Part shown: one piece after another, positions 40,401-51,117 of the stretch
Numbering within the stretch: the stretch's first letter is position 1
How the letters are laid out: the number at the start of each line of letters is the position of its first letter
NCBI GenBank assembly: GCA_019914945.1
Contig: CM034111.1
Location: 1,240,001 to 1,304,000 of the forward strand
Length of the DNA stretch: 64,000 bases
Origin: Typha latifolia
Taxonomy: Eukaryota; Streptophyta; Magnoliopsida; Poales; Typhaceae
Direction: 5' to 3'
Program-made: the position numbers and the translations under genes
Notes under the pieces: generated by a model
What the model was told of the DNA's origin: nothing
Seen by the model: the letters and a program-made list of their open reading frames with translations, nothing else
Databases searched by the model: none

Positions 40401-43400
40401 TTTATGATTAACACAAGCAACAAAAACAACTGTGTCAATATTGCGTTAGGCAATGTTATACTCCAAATAAATAGTAAAAAATAGAATACTCCAATCTCCA
40501 CCATCTATTCTCACCTATATAGAAAAGAAAACCAAGATGGCATGATTGTGATAGGGAACAAAATAGAGACAAAAAAGGCTAATAGACTAAATTAAACATT
40601 AAAAAAATGTAGACCAACTAAGCTATTCAAAACTTGGGTCCCAGGATGTATTACTGCCACATAACATATTTGACTTGTCCATGCTCTCACTAGACTATAC
40701 AGACTAATAGGCTAATTCCTTATCTGGAGATAAAGTGAGATAGCATTCAAAGGTTGTTTTGTCGTAAAATGATGGAACTAGGTGATAATAACCGGGATAT
40801 CTTCTTTCTTGTTTGGGCATAGTAGCTTGAACAGTGGAATACAAACAGAAAAAATAGAATAAAATGTCAAGTTTGCCTTTCTATCCAAGAATTTTCTTTG
40901 ATTCAAAAATGATGGTTAGTGTGTCCAATAAAAAGTATGTAATATTTAATAATTAGACTATTTAATATTAAAAATTAAAATGACAATTAGATCATTTAAT
41001 ATAAATACCTATTAGTAAGTTATTTAACAAATAAATAAGATAAGTATCTAATTAATAGTTAGATTATTTAATAGTATTACGTGGTATAGTAAAACAACTC
41101 AATTGTAAAATTAGTATGGCATAACAAAATAACAAATTACTTCAATGAGTAACTGGATTATTTAATATAGTTATCAAAATATACTTATTCAACAGGAAAC
41201 TACGCGCAAAAGTATAATCAATTAGATTACATTAATATTTAATACTCTAGAATATTGGATATATTATATAAATTATAATCTAATTGAAATAATCAAGAAA
41301 TGTTATGTAGCCATTGACTATAAAGGGTTGGCAAAGAGGTATAATACCATAGCACCTTGTATAAAAGCTAGAAAAAAAAAGAGGGATAACAATTTCCAGA
41401 ATAGATTATCCCCTATCTAATATGGTCACTTGGCGGAATAAGCAAGGATAGAATACTTATCCCCGACTTATTTTGCTCCCAAACACAGACTTAGGAAAAT
41501 GACGAGGAATATTTGTTTTCAATGCAAAAATAGGAACGATGTTCATAGTCTTTACTCATTAGATTAAGAGAAGATGGTAATTTTACAAATAAATTATCAT
41601 AATTTTACAACCAGAAAACAACAAGATGAAGATAAATGTTCAAAAGTATACTATTAAAGTCTAAACAAGAAGGTCAAGCTTGTAATAGAAGTCCTGGTAA
41701 TATTTTTTTTAAGGATTATACATACAGTTGACAGTTCAGCACCTAACTGCTGCTCCGCGGCAGCAGCAGAATCCTTTGATGCAAGTAACTCCTTCAAATT
41801 GCCAAAAGAGAAAATATAAGTAATTCCTTTACCAAATAACAAACTTCAGATGCTTAGAGAAACTAAGTTATAACTTATTTAAGAGGAATGTAACATTACC
41901 TTCTCCAACGAGGAGACTCTGTGCTCTAGTTCAACTACTCTTTCTTTACTTCGTTTCAAAGAACTAGAAGATGCACTGATCTCTCTTTCAAGCTGTAAGG
42001 CAATACATAAGTCAGAAAATTGACTCTGTCTAACCACACTTCATTATTAACTCCAATACAAAAATTAGAAGAAGACTCACATCAGCTATTTTGGCAGACA
42101 TACTGGCCTCAGCATCCATATTTGATTTCCGCAGCTCAACGAGACTGTTAACTTTTGCATTTAGCTCTTCTTCAAGCCAAAAGTTATGCTTCTGAAGCAA
42201 TTCCGTCTCCTAGTCATGCACATTTGTATCCAGAAAAATATAAAACATCATTATCATATACAACGCAGGAAGGAGAAGGGGGAAAACAATGGAATAAATA
42301 TTTAAAAAAAGCAAATTAATATAAAACAAGGATAGGAGCACAAATTAATAAGCTATGATAAAATTTAACAGATTCCCACCCTAACATGAGGTGGATCACA
42401 TGAACTCTGAACAAATGAAGTAACAGCACTATTACCAATTGGCATACACATAAAAGGAAAAGAAGTCTTCAAAGCTGAGAGAGTTGATATTCCTGTATAA
42501 CCTTTGCTGCCTCCCAGCATACACTACACCATACAAAGCTAGAGCAAGATATGCAACAAGTTCATAAAAGAGTAAGTAAAATATGGCCCCTATAGAGGCC
42601 TGCTTAAAAGAACAGTGTATTAGAAAATATTTGAAATAAATTAATGTCAAATCAGATTAGGTTGATCTGAATTTGATGTATGTTTCTGAACCCTCACGCA
42701 ATTATCTCATAACCGTAATTTGGGAGAAAAGTTCTAATATTTTAGATATTATCAATTAGAAAAGCAAAGCAGCCAAGACAACTGCAAATTTTGATAAGCT
42801 AATCAGCATTTAATGATAATTTGTCTCTCAACCTAGACCAGTAAAGAACCAGTATTCTCTTATTCAAATAATTTGCCCTTTTCAAACTATATGTTACTTG
42901 AAGGTTTTGCATAATATTCAATAAAAAAATTTAAAAATTGACTTAAAAGGTGTCCAACACTCGATTGGTAAACTCAAGTCAGATCCCATCAAGAGAATCT
43001 CATAAAGTTAGCTCATTGTAACAGTTAAGGCAAACCAATGTTTAACTGAAAAAAATTATGTATATAAGACAAAAAAATTGCCAATCTTGTGTACTGTATA
43101 CAAATTAAAATTCTTCTTCAATTCATCAAAATTACTACATAGGTACCTGAGTAGTACGGTTACATGTAGCATTACAACGAGTCAACTCTGTTTCGATCTC
43201 ATGCAACCTAACCTCCTTTGCAGTAGCATTATCTGTCAAATTCACCTATCAGGAAAAAATAAGGATGACCATCAAATTTTACCCATGCAATCTCAACTAC
43301 ATTGAGATGAAACTAAATGCTTTTTATGTAAGCTAACAGCAATTAAAACTCTGATGACCACAACAGAGTGGTATCTAGCATCTACAACTAGTGCATGACA

Positions 43401-44541
43401 CAACCACCACTAATGTCCATGTATCAATAGTTCAAATAGAAGCAAAAATTGCAATACAGAATGCAATTATAAAGATAAAATAACAGAGAATCTTGGGAGT
43501 TGGAACTGTTAGCAATATTCTTTAGCAACAACTTTGACAGATTTGACTAAAATAACTTTAAGCTTCTCTACATATTGAACAGATTCAATCCACCAGCCAC
43601 AAAAATTAAAGTTGTTCGTGTGTCTGTAAGATTGGATATGAAACTTATATTTCATAGGCAGTTGATCATTGAATCGAATCAGACTGAAAAGATGGCTGCA
43701 GGAATCTATTCATCCTGAATATCAGAGATACGTTAATCAAACAAGAAGTTTGGGTAAAGATTGGATCCCGCTTGTAGTACTTTCAAGGCTGACCAGCACA
43801 ACGTGGGAATATACCAACCTCACTAAAATCGAAGTAGCATGACTTCTAAGTATTCCATCGATTCGTTTATCTTAAGATATAATGGCAGACTCTCGGTAAC
43901 CTCCCCCCATAATACCATCCCCGTTATGTGATTAAGATGGAGATGACCGCATCTTGCAAACCGGACACAGAAAAAAGTTCGAATCAAACTCACAATCTTA
44001 TCGAGATAGCTTTGTATTGTAACATTCTTCTCCCGGATCTCAGCATCCCGCTGCTCTATCAACTCCAACGATTGCCGCTTGGACTTCTGGAGTTCTGACA
44101 CCTCCAACATGAACCTCTCGATCTCTCCGTCCTTCCCAATCTGCAGTGTCCCGAGGCCCCCCAAAAAATGAAGGAATCAGGAAATAGGAATCAAAAGAAT
44201 AAGAGATTAAGGCAAAAGGGAAATGGAGAACTTACAGCCTTGAGATGGAGCTGGTGCTTCTCGGCCTGGGCCTCGGCGAGCTCGGCAACCCGCTGGTCGA
44301 CAGAGGCAGCGAGCTGCGCGTTCTCAGACTGGACACGGTCGAAATCAGCGGAGAGAGAATCGAAGCGCTGCTCGAGGAGGGCGCAGGTCTGCTCCGCGGC
44401 GATGGCAGCGGCGTCGGCCTCGGCGCGCACTGTGTCGAGCTGCCGCCGAAGGTCGCGGATGGCGGCGTCTGCCCGCTCCGCAACCGCGGAGGCGTCATGG
44501 GCGAGGAGGCGGAACTCCTCCTCCGTCAAGAAGAGCGGCAT
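16434..44541 (-). CDS. NUA: Nuclear-pore anchor NUA (plant TPR/Mlp nuclear basket coiled-coil protein)
   Basis: I assembled 49 coding exons (6168 nt, 2055 aa). The Arabidopsis protein is about 2.1 kaa. The N-terminus (MPLFLTEEEFRLLAHDAS..., AEQTCALLEQRFDSLS, EKHQLHL) and the internal blocks (ELYKESSEEWSKKAGELEG, GISGTALATSLIRDGWS, RRSEEQGRMIESLHSS, RRSKEI) match remembered NUA sequence exon by exon. Residues 1 to about 1550 are nearly continuous coiled coil. Residues 1551-2055, mostly one 1283-nt exon, are acidic and disordered, with basic patches (ARKRLASS, PLKKSKD) and a C-terminal Arg/Gly-rich end (SSRGRGRAPGG, RGGARGRGGRGQS). NUA lines the nuclear basket, anchors the SUMO protease ESD4, and affects mRNA export, SUMO homeostasis and flowering time. 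Exon 1 is very GC-rich compared with the rest. The gene spans 28 kb because several introns exceed 1 kb and carry repeat insertions. The nearest neighbour upstream is WLIM1, 1.76 kb away and divergent. Confidence 0.93.
22001..22050. repeat. 25-bp tandem duplication over the NUA exon 38 donor
   Basis: Two near-identical copies of ATTTATCATTATATGTAC followed by (g/c)TGACAT sit head to tail with a 25-nt offset. The copy at 22026-22050 contains the real exon 38 / intron 38 boundary (minus strand CAG|GTACAT). The other copy has the same sequence with CAC|GTACAT. Confidence 0.85.
25660..26140. repeat. GC-richer insertion-like segment in NUA intron 28
   Basis: This stretch differs in base composition from the AT-rich intron around it. 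It contains two adjacent perfect hairpins: GTGCTG/CAGCAC at 25675-25694 and GGTGCC/GGCACC at 25706-25721. A 103-codon minus-strand ORF (26138-25827) has no recognisable domain. It looks like a degenerate dispersed repeat; the family is not identified and the edges are approximate. Confidence 0.4.
27021..27135. repeat. Tandem duplication in NUA intron 27
   Basis: A segment beginning AACCTA(A/G)AGTTGTTCC at 27021 is repeated at 27082. About 54 nt match with 4 substitutions, and the period is 61 nt. It is non-coding. Confidence 0.85.
28440..29190. mobile_element. Probable non-autonomous repeat insertion in NUA intron 25
   Basis: Both ends carry related motifs in inverse orientation: TTTAAAAGACC and CTCGAGATGG at the left, and CTCGAGTTTTAAAACC at the right. 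The inside contains GACCGATATGTATCG, which is shared with the segment at 36050-36200. The composition differs from the flanking intron. There is no coding capacity and no clear target-site duplication that I could define. Confidence 0.4.
36050..36200. mobile_element. Short repeat rich in TATCGGCCGATA-type palindromes, NUA intron 11
   Basis: Several imperfect palindromic units (GCCGATAT, TATCGGTCGATAC, GGCCGATACC, AGTATCGACGATAC) lie within 150 nt of AT-rich intron. TATGTATCGGTC is shared with the element at 28440-29190. It is probably a remnant of the same dispersed family. Confidence 0.4.
38310..38830. mobile_element. Dispersed repeat rich in AGCTCGGCTC motifs, NUA intron 9
   Basis: Dense reiterations of GAGCTCGGCTC / AAGCTCGA motifs begin with GGGCTGTCAAAATAATTGAG and end with CTCGGCTCGTTTACACCC. 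The right end recurs at 45567-45590, showing more than one copy in this window. It is non-coding, and the family name is unknown to me. Confidence 0.5.
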
Positions 44542-45439
44542 CGCCGGGGAAGCCGGCGGCGATCGGGTACGGGGGAAACCCTAGGGATACGAAACGAGGA
44601 AACAGACGACGAACCTCAGATTTTCCGTGATACGCGAGAAGACGAGGAACCCTAGGTTTTCGAATGGTGCAAGAGCGACGAGAAGTGGAAGAGCGAGGAT
44701 CAGAAAGGGAAATAATATGGAGAGGGCAGTGCGCGATGGCCAAAAAGAGTGACGATGGCTTCAATTGCTTTGATCGAAACACGAGAGCCGTGATTAGAGA
44801 AGATGAAGGGGTCAGTGGACGGCGCGGATGAGAGTACAGAGGTTTGCCCGCCCATTCTAGAGGAGTTAGGAACTTGTCGGGTTTCGATATGGCCCCCATT
44901 TAGTCCCGGCCCAGCCCGACATATATGTCGAGCCTTATTTACGTAAATCAAATTTATATATCCCCCATTCATTTCTCTCTAAAATTAATATTATTTTTTT
45001 CATTTTTTTTACATCACATCTCAATTAATAAATGCATTCTTAAACTATTTCAAAATCAAATACTAAATTAACTTAGTCTCAGTTACTTAAACGAAGACAA
45101 ATAAATTGGTCAGCTAATCTAATTATGAGCTTAGCTTCAAAACAAACAAGCTCAAAGCTAATATAAATTCACATAGAAAAATAAATAAAAATTATAAGGG
45201 GTAGTTTTTATAATTTAATTGTATTTAGTTTTTGATTATATATATAAAACCGAGTGTAAATATTCTTTATAATCAATACAGACGTCTTGTCATTTTTATA
45301 AATTTGTGGTTTGCAAATATTTGCGTAATACCTGCCGGATGAGAAAAATATTTCATCAACTTCAAACTTGTTATCTATTATTATATTGTAATCCAATGGC
45401 TATGTATCTTTGTAATAAACTTAGCTTCTTTAATGCTTA

Positions 45440-45595
45440 AATAAACAAATTTGTCGCTCGAATTGGAAAATAGACTCGGTTAGAATATAGATGAGTCAAA
45501 GTTAAACCAAGTTATAGGCTCTAAATTTATCTCGAGCAAAGACCGAGTAACGTTGACTCATTCAAGCTCGGCTTGTTTACACTCCTAACTATGGT
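45440..45595. mobile_element. Fragment of the AGCTCGGCTC repeat family
   Basis: The segment ends CAAGCTCGGCTTGTTTACAC followed by TCCTAAC. It matches the right end of the NUA intron 9 repeat with two visible substitutions. The left boundary is uncertain. Confidence 0.4.
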
Positions 45596-46133
45596 TAGTA
45601 ATTGAGTCTTATTTTACAAACTCATTACAAATATCATTATCGATTTACTCATTCGATACATTAGAGTTAATATATACTAAAATTTTTAGTAGAACATTAT
45701 ATATTATATATATATTATATATATATATATATATATGATTTGAATTCATTGTGATCGGTGTTGTCATGATTCATCTAATCTATATGTATCTATACTGTAT
45801 AGATACAAAACCGCGATAAATAATCGTAATAATAATAGTAAAAAAGAATAATGCATAGGATTTGATAAAGCCAACTAATGAGAACAAATAAAACAACCCA
45901 CATGGCTGAGTGGCCATCCAAAACACCCCCATCTCGCCATCCTCTCTCCCGCTCGCGAATCTCAACGCTGTGATCAACGGTGAATTGGAGCGGTCATCCA
46001 CCATGTATGCAGGCAAACGTGCAAGCTAGTAAAGCGCCTGTGCAAGGTGGCCTCGCGCGCTGGATAAAGTGGGTCGGGGATAAAGAATACTAGAATAAAA
46101 ACAAAGAATAGGCATAACTCCTTTCTTATCCCA

Positions 46134-46140
46134 CTATAAA
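46134..46140 (+). promoter_or_regulatory. TATA box of WLIM1-like gene
   Basis: CTATAAA lies about 160 bp upstream of the start codon. It is followed by a pyrimidine-rich leader that ends in a GA run directly abutting the ATG. Confidence 0.55.
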
Positions 46141-46301
46141 CTGGCGGAGTCCCACCACCAACTCCTCCCTCGTGCTGCCGTTACATTTCTGAATCCTTAG
46201 CTGTGCTCTCTCGTTGTCTTTGACCAATTTTTGATCCATCTCTTTTCTCTTCTCTGTTCTATTCTGCTATCTTAGTTTTGTTATCGGTGAGAGAGAGAGA
46301 G

Positions 46302-47853
46302 ATGGCGGCGTACGGGGGAACGACCCAGAAGTGCAAGGCGTGCGAGAAGACGGTGTATGTGATGGATCAGCTCACCGCCGATAATAAAGTCTATCACAAG
46401 GCTTGCTTTCGATGTCGTCACTGCAAGGCAACGCTCCAGGTGAATTTTTCTTCTTGTTTCTTTGATTCTATATGGGCAATTTTTAGTCGCTTCTGGGTCT
46501 TTATTGCGAGACTACTATGAGGCGAAATTTTACTTTATGATGTGTTGGATCTCAGGGATCTCTTTGTTGGTGGTGAATCTATTGAAAATTTTATTCTTTA
46601 TTCTCAAAAGGGCAAATCTTTTTTGATGTAGTCAAGGAGGATCTTATGGGTGGATTACAAGTTGACAACTGCTTTAATGCTTTCAGTTGTTAAGAATATA
46701 ACGTTCTACTGCATGTATAGACATTTTAGTGGTTTTATGTCTCATGTGATTTTAGGTACACAAAGGGAAAAGAAGAAACTTTGATCTAAGAACAAGAAAA
46801 AACTATGTTGGACATTCTGGATCTTGTATTATTAAGAGCTCAAACTTAACTCACATGCTAAATGTCATCTCAAAACACATTCATGACAAATATTGTGGGT
46901 CAAGCTAACCATATCTGTCTGAACTTGGATACATAATTATAACGAGTGACATGGAGTTGTTTCTGATGCTTGATCATGCAGTTCAGCAATTATAGCTCCA
47001 TTGAGGGTGTTCTGTACTGCAAACCTCACTATGACCAGCTTTTTAAGATGACTGGCAGTTTGGAGAAAAGTTTTGAAGGTAGATAATGTGCTTATTATCA
47101 ACACTTGTTTGATGTATATAATTCTTATAAAGATTTGGCAAACGTAGGTGCTACCAAAGCTGCGAGAGCAGAGCGAGCCAATGGAGATGAGGTATTGTCT
47201 AAGTATTTGATATCTGCAGTTTCCCTTACTATTAGGATTTATTCTTAATCATTAAGAATGATATATGTGATATTTGAAAGTCATTCAGAAATTATTTGTT
47301 TTTAAGCAATGTCATATTGCTATTATACAGGGTCAATCTAATAGCCGAGTTTGTAGTATGTTTACTGGAACTCAAGACAAGTGTGTGGTGTGCAAGAAGA
47401 CGGTGTACCCTATAGAAAAGGTCTGCGTAATTTCGTTTGCTGTTAATAGTTAATACAATTGAAATACTTAATGGAAAATATAACCATAATATGTCGACAG
47501 AAGTTTCAAAGTTTCACTTCATTTAATCTTCTCAGGTTGCTGTTGATGGCACCTCGTACCACAGACCATGCTTCAAGTGCCATCATGGAGGTTGTGTGAT
47601 CACGCCATCAAACTATGTAACCCATGAAAGCAAGCTATATTGCAAACACCATCACTATCAGTTATTCATGGTGAAAGGAGATTTCAGTCAGCTCGACGAG
47701 AAGAATGGAGAAGTAAAAGTGGCGACTGAGAAGCCACTAGCAAATGGTGGAACCACCGAGGACCGGTTACCTGATGAAACAACCACTGAGAAGCCCTCAC
47801 CAGATACAGCCATCGATAAACCATTAGCAAATGGCAGTGCTGAAAGTGCTTGA
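46302..47853 (+). CDS. WLIM1: Two-LIM-domain actin-bundling protein, WLIM1-like
   Basis: The five exons are 46302-46439, 46982-47078, 47148-47191, 47331-47420 and 47536-47853 (687 nt, 228 aa), all GT-AG and in phase. LIM1 zinc ligands are C11, C14, H32, C35, C38, C41, C59 and H62. LIM2 ligands are C111, C114, H132, C135, C138, C143, C159 and H162. The inter-LIM spacer (63-110) includes GSLEKSFEG, and GDFSQL follows LIM2. This is the plant two-LIM (CRP-like) family, which binds and bundles F-actin in the cytoplasm and can also occur in the nucleus. The start (MAAYGGTTQKCKACEKTVY) resembles WLIM1 more than WLIM2/PLIM2. The C-terminal tail (180-228) is longer than in typical WLIM1 (about 190 aa) and is hydrophilic, with repeated TEKP and (E/D)KPLANG units. 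A PLIM-type assignment remains possible. Confidence 0.9.
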
Positions 47854-48579
47854 GTATATTCATGAGTTCATTTGATATGCTGAGTTATTCTTTCTTTTGT
47901 GGCTGGATGCTGCCAATTGTAGTAGTGATATGAGTTGGTAGCAGTGTAACATTTGGTGACTAAATTAATTGCTTGGATTTTTGTGCAATGTTATTTGGGT
48001 TGTGAAACTGAGATTGTATTTGCTTCTTGGACAATAAGCTTACTAAATTATTTTGTGACTAGAGAAGAGATGGCATGTTAATACTAATTTTACTCTTGTT
48101 CATGGAATCAGAACAGAACACCTTTAATGGTGGAATACCGTATATGACATTGCTTCTCCATGAAATTAGTTCAATTCCAATTAACATTATTAGCCAGGAC
48201 TTATCCAGTACAAAGTCTACAATAATGTCAATAAGTATTATATCTTTAACTGAGGTGGTTTCTTGTTCTAAAGCCTAGGCCTGCGTATTTAATTCCTCAT
48301 GTTATTCATCAGACAGATTTCCATTCTATAAAGCCACAGGACTAAAATTTCACAAGCCAACTTAAACTCAAATCAGATGGAAACCACATATGATGATTAA
48401 AAAAAGACGTGTATATATGTATATTTTGAATCTATTTGCTGTTGCTGAGATTCCATTAAATACATGTCTCCATTGAAATGAAACCAAAAGGCTGAGTAGT
48501 TTTCAGATCACAAATTTCTGAGGTAGATTACTAAGATGCCTGATCTGCAGCATCTTTTCAAAGACGAATGAACAAAGAA
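47854..48579. other. Convergent intergenic region WLIM1 / DCC-family gene
   Basis: The two 3' UTRs meet here, in about 0.73 kb. No gene is seen; the 48075-48278 ORF has no family features. Confidence 0.55.
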
Positions 48580-50862
48580 TCAAAAGAATTGGTTGCCACC
48601 CTTATCTCCCAGCAATTCATCCCTGTCTATAAAACGCTCAAGAAGTTCCTTGTCTCGCATGACGATACACTGATCTTCTTTCCCAAACCAATTGTAACGA
48701 TGTCTTGCAACATAGTCATAGACAGCATCCCTCGCTGGCACAGGAATAATCAGTAGAGAGCTCAACGCGGAGTAGGGAAATGGCAAATATGATGCAACTT
48801 TCAGTGCAGCTACCTCAGATCAATCACAAGAATTAGTGTTAGCAACATTGACAAATTTCTTACAAAAAAAAGACAATAAAGATCCTATGAAAGTTCTCAT
48901 TATATGTGCACATTTATGGTATATCAGGATAGCACCGGTACCTTAAGAAATGATTGCTTATGTGACAAATTAGTGGAAAAAAAGTGATCTATGCTCTCCA
49001 TTCAGTTGAGGGAAGGAGCTATATATTTAGCAATGAAAAAAAAATCTTTTAAGTAGAATCAAACCCTGACGCTCACTCCGGAGGAAATAAACAAAACGAA
49101 GAAACTTGACCATATGTGGAAGCAGATGATAACTAGTGTCGGGAATCTTGGATGGTCTTGACGTCTCACTATTGGATTCGGGTAGCTCAATTTTTTTGTT
49201 TAGGGTGGTTGACGGCAGAGGGTGGACAAAGAGGAAAAGCTGGAACAGGAAGCCTGGTTGACCTCCAATCCAGAGATTTAGCACAACAAAGAATTGATTC
49301 AAAAATGTTCTTTTAGTGTCCATGAATTCTCACAATAGGAGGTTTTACCACTTTTCCCTACATTTTGCTTTCTACTACCTGTAATGCAAAAACAATAACT
49401 CTGCAGCATGTGCTGGAAACATGCATACAAGCTTGAAAAACGATACTTGAAATAACTTCCAAATTTTCCTATAGACATGAATGCTGGATAGAGAATGCAA
49501 TGGTAAGGTTTTCACATTTCACGATTAGGCAAAGATACAAAATAGAAGACCATTTCAATGAAAATAGCGATCACCAAATTTAAATAGTAAAATCAATATA
49601 TAACAATACGAAATATTTGGAAGTGCTGAAGAAGGAAAGAACTAAATCCCTAATACCTAATATAGGATGAAATTTCACATAGGCGATCCAAGAATGATGC
49701 TTGCTTGATTTTGTTCACAATGTCACAGAACAAAAATTATACTAACCTGTGGAACCTTCATAGTACGCTTCAGGTCCTTCGATGAAGAGAACACGTCGCA
49801 ATACGTCTTCTCGATCAACACCCACCAATCTTAGGTACGGTTCAGCAGCCTTAGATTGGAGGCAGCAAAACTTGATCTTTTCATACTTGTCAGCTTTGAT
49901 CACCCACTTCACCCCTGCAGGACAGGTAATTCCAACCAAGATTTTTGAAGTTACACAACGAAGACATGGGAATTCTGACCCTAATTGTTAGGAAGAGAGA
50001 TAGATGATCATAAAACATGATTTAGAAGCAAACAAATACCAAACCCAAGCTGCAACCAGGTTATCTTGCATGCAGTCTTGAGAAAATATGCACCATTTAC
50101 ATGAAGACATACCCAGGATTCAAACATCGGAGTACTTGTGAGACATACGACAGATTATGCGACAAGAACAAACAAGGAAATCAACTTTCTAGGCAGAAAA
50201 GCAACAAGGAGAACTCTCAATCACATAAAGCATGAAACTGGTAAGATTACTAACCCAATTGATCGTATGATTTACATATAAATAACTGAAGAAATCCAAC
50301 AAAGAAGCCAATAAAATAAAAGCATAAATCAAGAGTTAGTAAAACAAGTAAGCAATGCCTAATGAACAACGAATGCACCTGGATTACGACATATATTATC
50401 ATTTCACTTGACGCATAAGATGAGATTTGTATATGCCAGTACCCACCAGTTACTAAATCGAGAGTACTGTATCATCCTATAAGAGGTGTAAGAATAAATG
50501 GAAACATAAAAACCAGAAAAACAAAAGCCCCCATTTGGGTGTTTTTGTTCACCAGCATCACAAAAGCATCCATTTGCGGCAAAGAAACAAGGTAGAGGAA
50601 GACCTCGGTGGCAGAGATGGCAGACGCCGTCGTAGATGAGGACGCGTGGCTGGAGGAGGGTGGGGACGGTGGCGATCTTAGGAGGAGGAGGAGGAGCCTC
50701 GCCGAAGACGATGCCCTCTCCCGCCACGTCGGAGGCGGTTGAGCTCGAGCGACCCCGAGGAAAGGCAGAAATGGATCGAGAGAGAGCTCGAGGTGGAGAG
50801 AAGCGAGAAGGGTTCGCTCCTCTCGCTGCACAGAGGAAATGGCGAAGGCTTCTTCGTATCAT
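48580..50862 (-). CDS. DCC family (DUF393) CxxC protein, predicted plastid-targeted
   Basis: The three exons are 50862-50604, 49914-49747 and 48809-48580 (657 nt, 218 aa), all GT-AG and in phase. Residues 1 to about 45 are Arg/Ser-rich (MIRRSLRHFLCAARG...) and free of acidic residues until D45, as in an organelle transit peptide. The DCC domain starts at VLIYDGVCHLCHRGVKWV with the paired cysteines C81 and C84. It continues through DKYEKIKFCCLQS, LVGVDREDVLRRVLFIEG, ALKVASYLPFPYS and RHRYNWFGKEDQCIV. The family is described as putative thiol-disulfide oxidoreductases; its substrate is unknown. The closest relative I recall is the chloroplast DCC protein At1g52590. The chosen ATG opens the basic leader; a longer ORF reaches 51000 but crosses into the divergent promoter. 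Upstream and head-to-head is EMB506, also plastid-predicted. Confidence 0.87.
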
Positions 50863-51117
50863 CTTTATTGCTCTTCTCCGATCATGGCATAAGCTAAGGA
50901 GAATCGAGCTTTCCTGCGTTTCGGAGGAAATGGTCGCCGCTTTATTGACTCTGTAATTGCAGATATCGGATCTAACTAGGATCCGACCCGGACGATTCAA
51001 GCTTACTAAAAGTGAGTATAGTTGTAAGTCTATTGGATTTATACCGGATCCGTTTTCCTAACTCGCAGACCGAGTCGAGGGTTCTTTCCAGTCTCCGTTC
51101 GATCGGCGCGAAGAGAA
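50863..51117. promoter_or_regulatory. Compact divergent promoter between DCC gene and EMB506
   Basis: The start codons are 255 bp apart, so both promoters and leaders overlap or abut. No obvious TATA box is present in either direction, consistent with TATA-less housekeeping or plastid-gene promoters. Shared regulation is inference. Confidence 0.5.

Larger units (their letters stand above)
16434..44541 (-). other. NUA: Coding-exon map of NUA
   Basis: Exons 1-49: 44541-44236, 44140-43994, 43245-43147, 42209-42081, 41992-41900, 41791-41726, 40254-40165, 40046-39969, 39131-39007, 37225-37105, 36952-36860, 35726-35678, 34059-33956, 33879-33811, 33604-33464, 33377-33273, 33070-32957, 32828-32744, 32565-32522, 32411-32338, 31213-31111, 30936-30802, 30725-30627, 30324-30283, 30189-30136, 28372-28193, 28107-28066, 26629-26579, 25413-25330, 25245-25171, 25073-24889, 24803-24701, 23668-23552, 22952-22860, 22760-22608, 22530-22477, 22362-22249, 22122-22045, 21842-21693, 21610-21539, 20818-20663, 20581-20528, 20364-20277, 20206-20142, 20060-19953, 18983-18921, 18152-17972, 17891-16609, 16487-16434. 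All introns are GT-AG and all phases close. A missed micro-exon or an alternative site is possible; individual ends may be off by a base where splice sites are ambiguous. Confidence 0.85.
44542..46301. other. Divergent intergenic region NUA / WLIM1
   Basis: The left 300 bp are the NUA 5' UTR and promoter. A dispersed-repeat fragment occupies about 45440-45595 and a TA-rich run lies at 45703-45736. The WLIM1 core promoter is at the right. ORFs 44655-44899 are antisense or leader noise. Confidence 0.5.

Noticed and set aside
44168..44655. Two long plus-strand ORFs (138 and 136 codons)
   Set aside because: They are antisense to GC-rich NUA exon 1 and its leader. The sense frame matches NUA clearly, so these are composition shadows.
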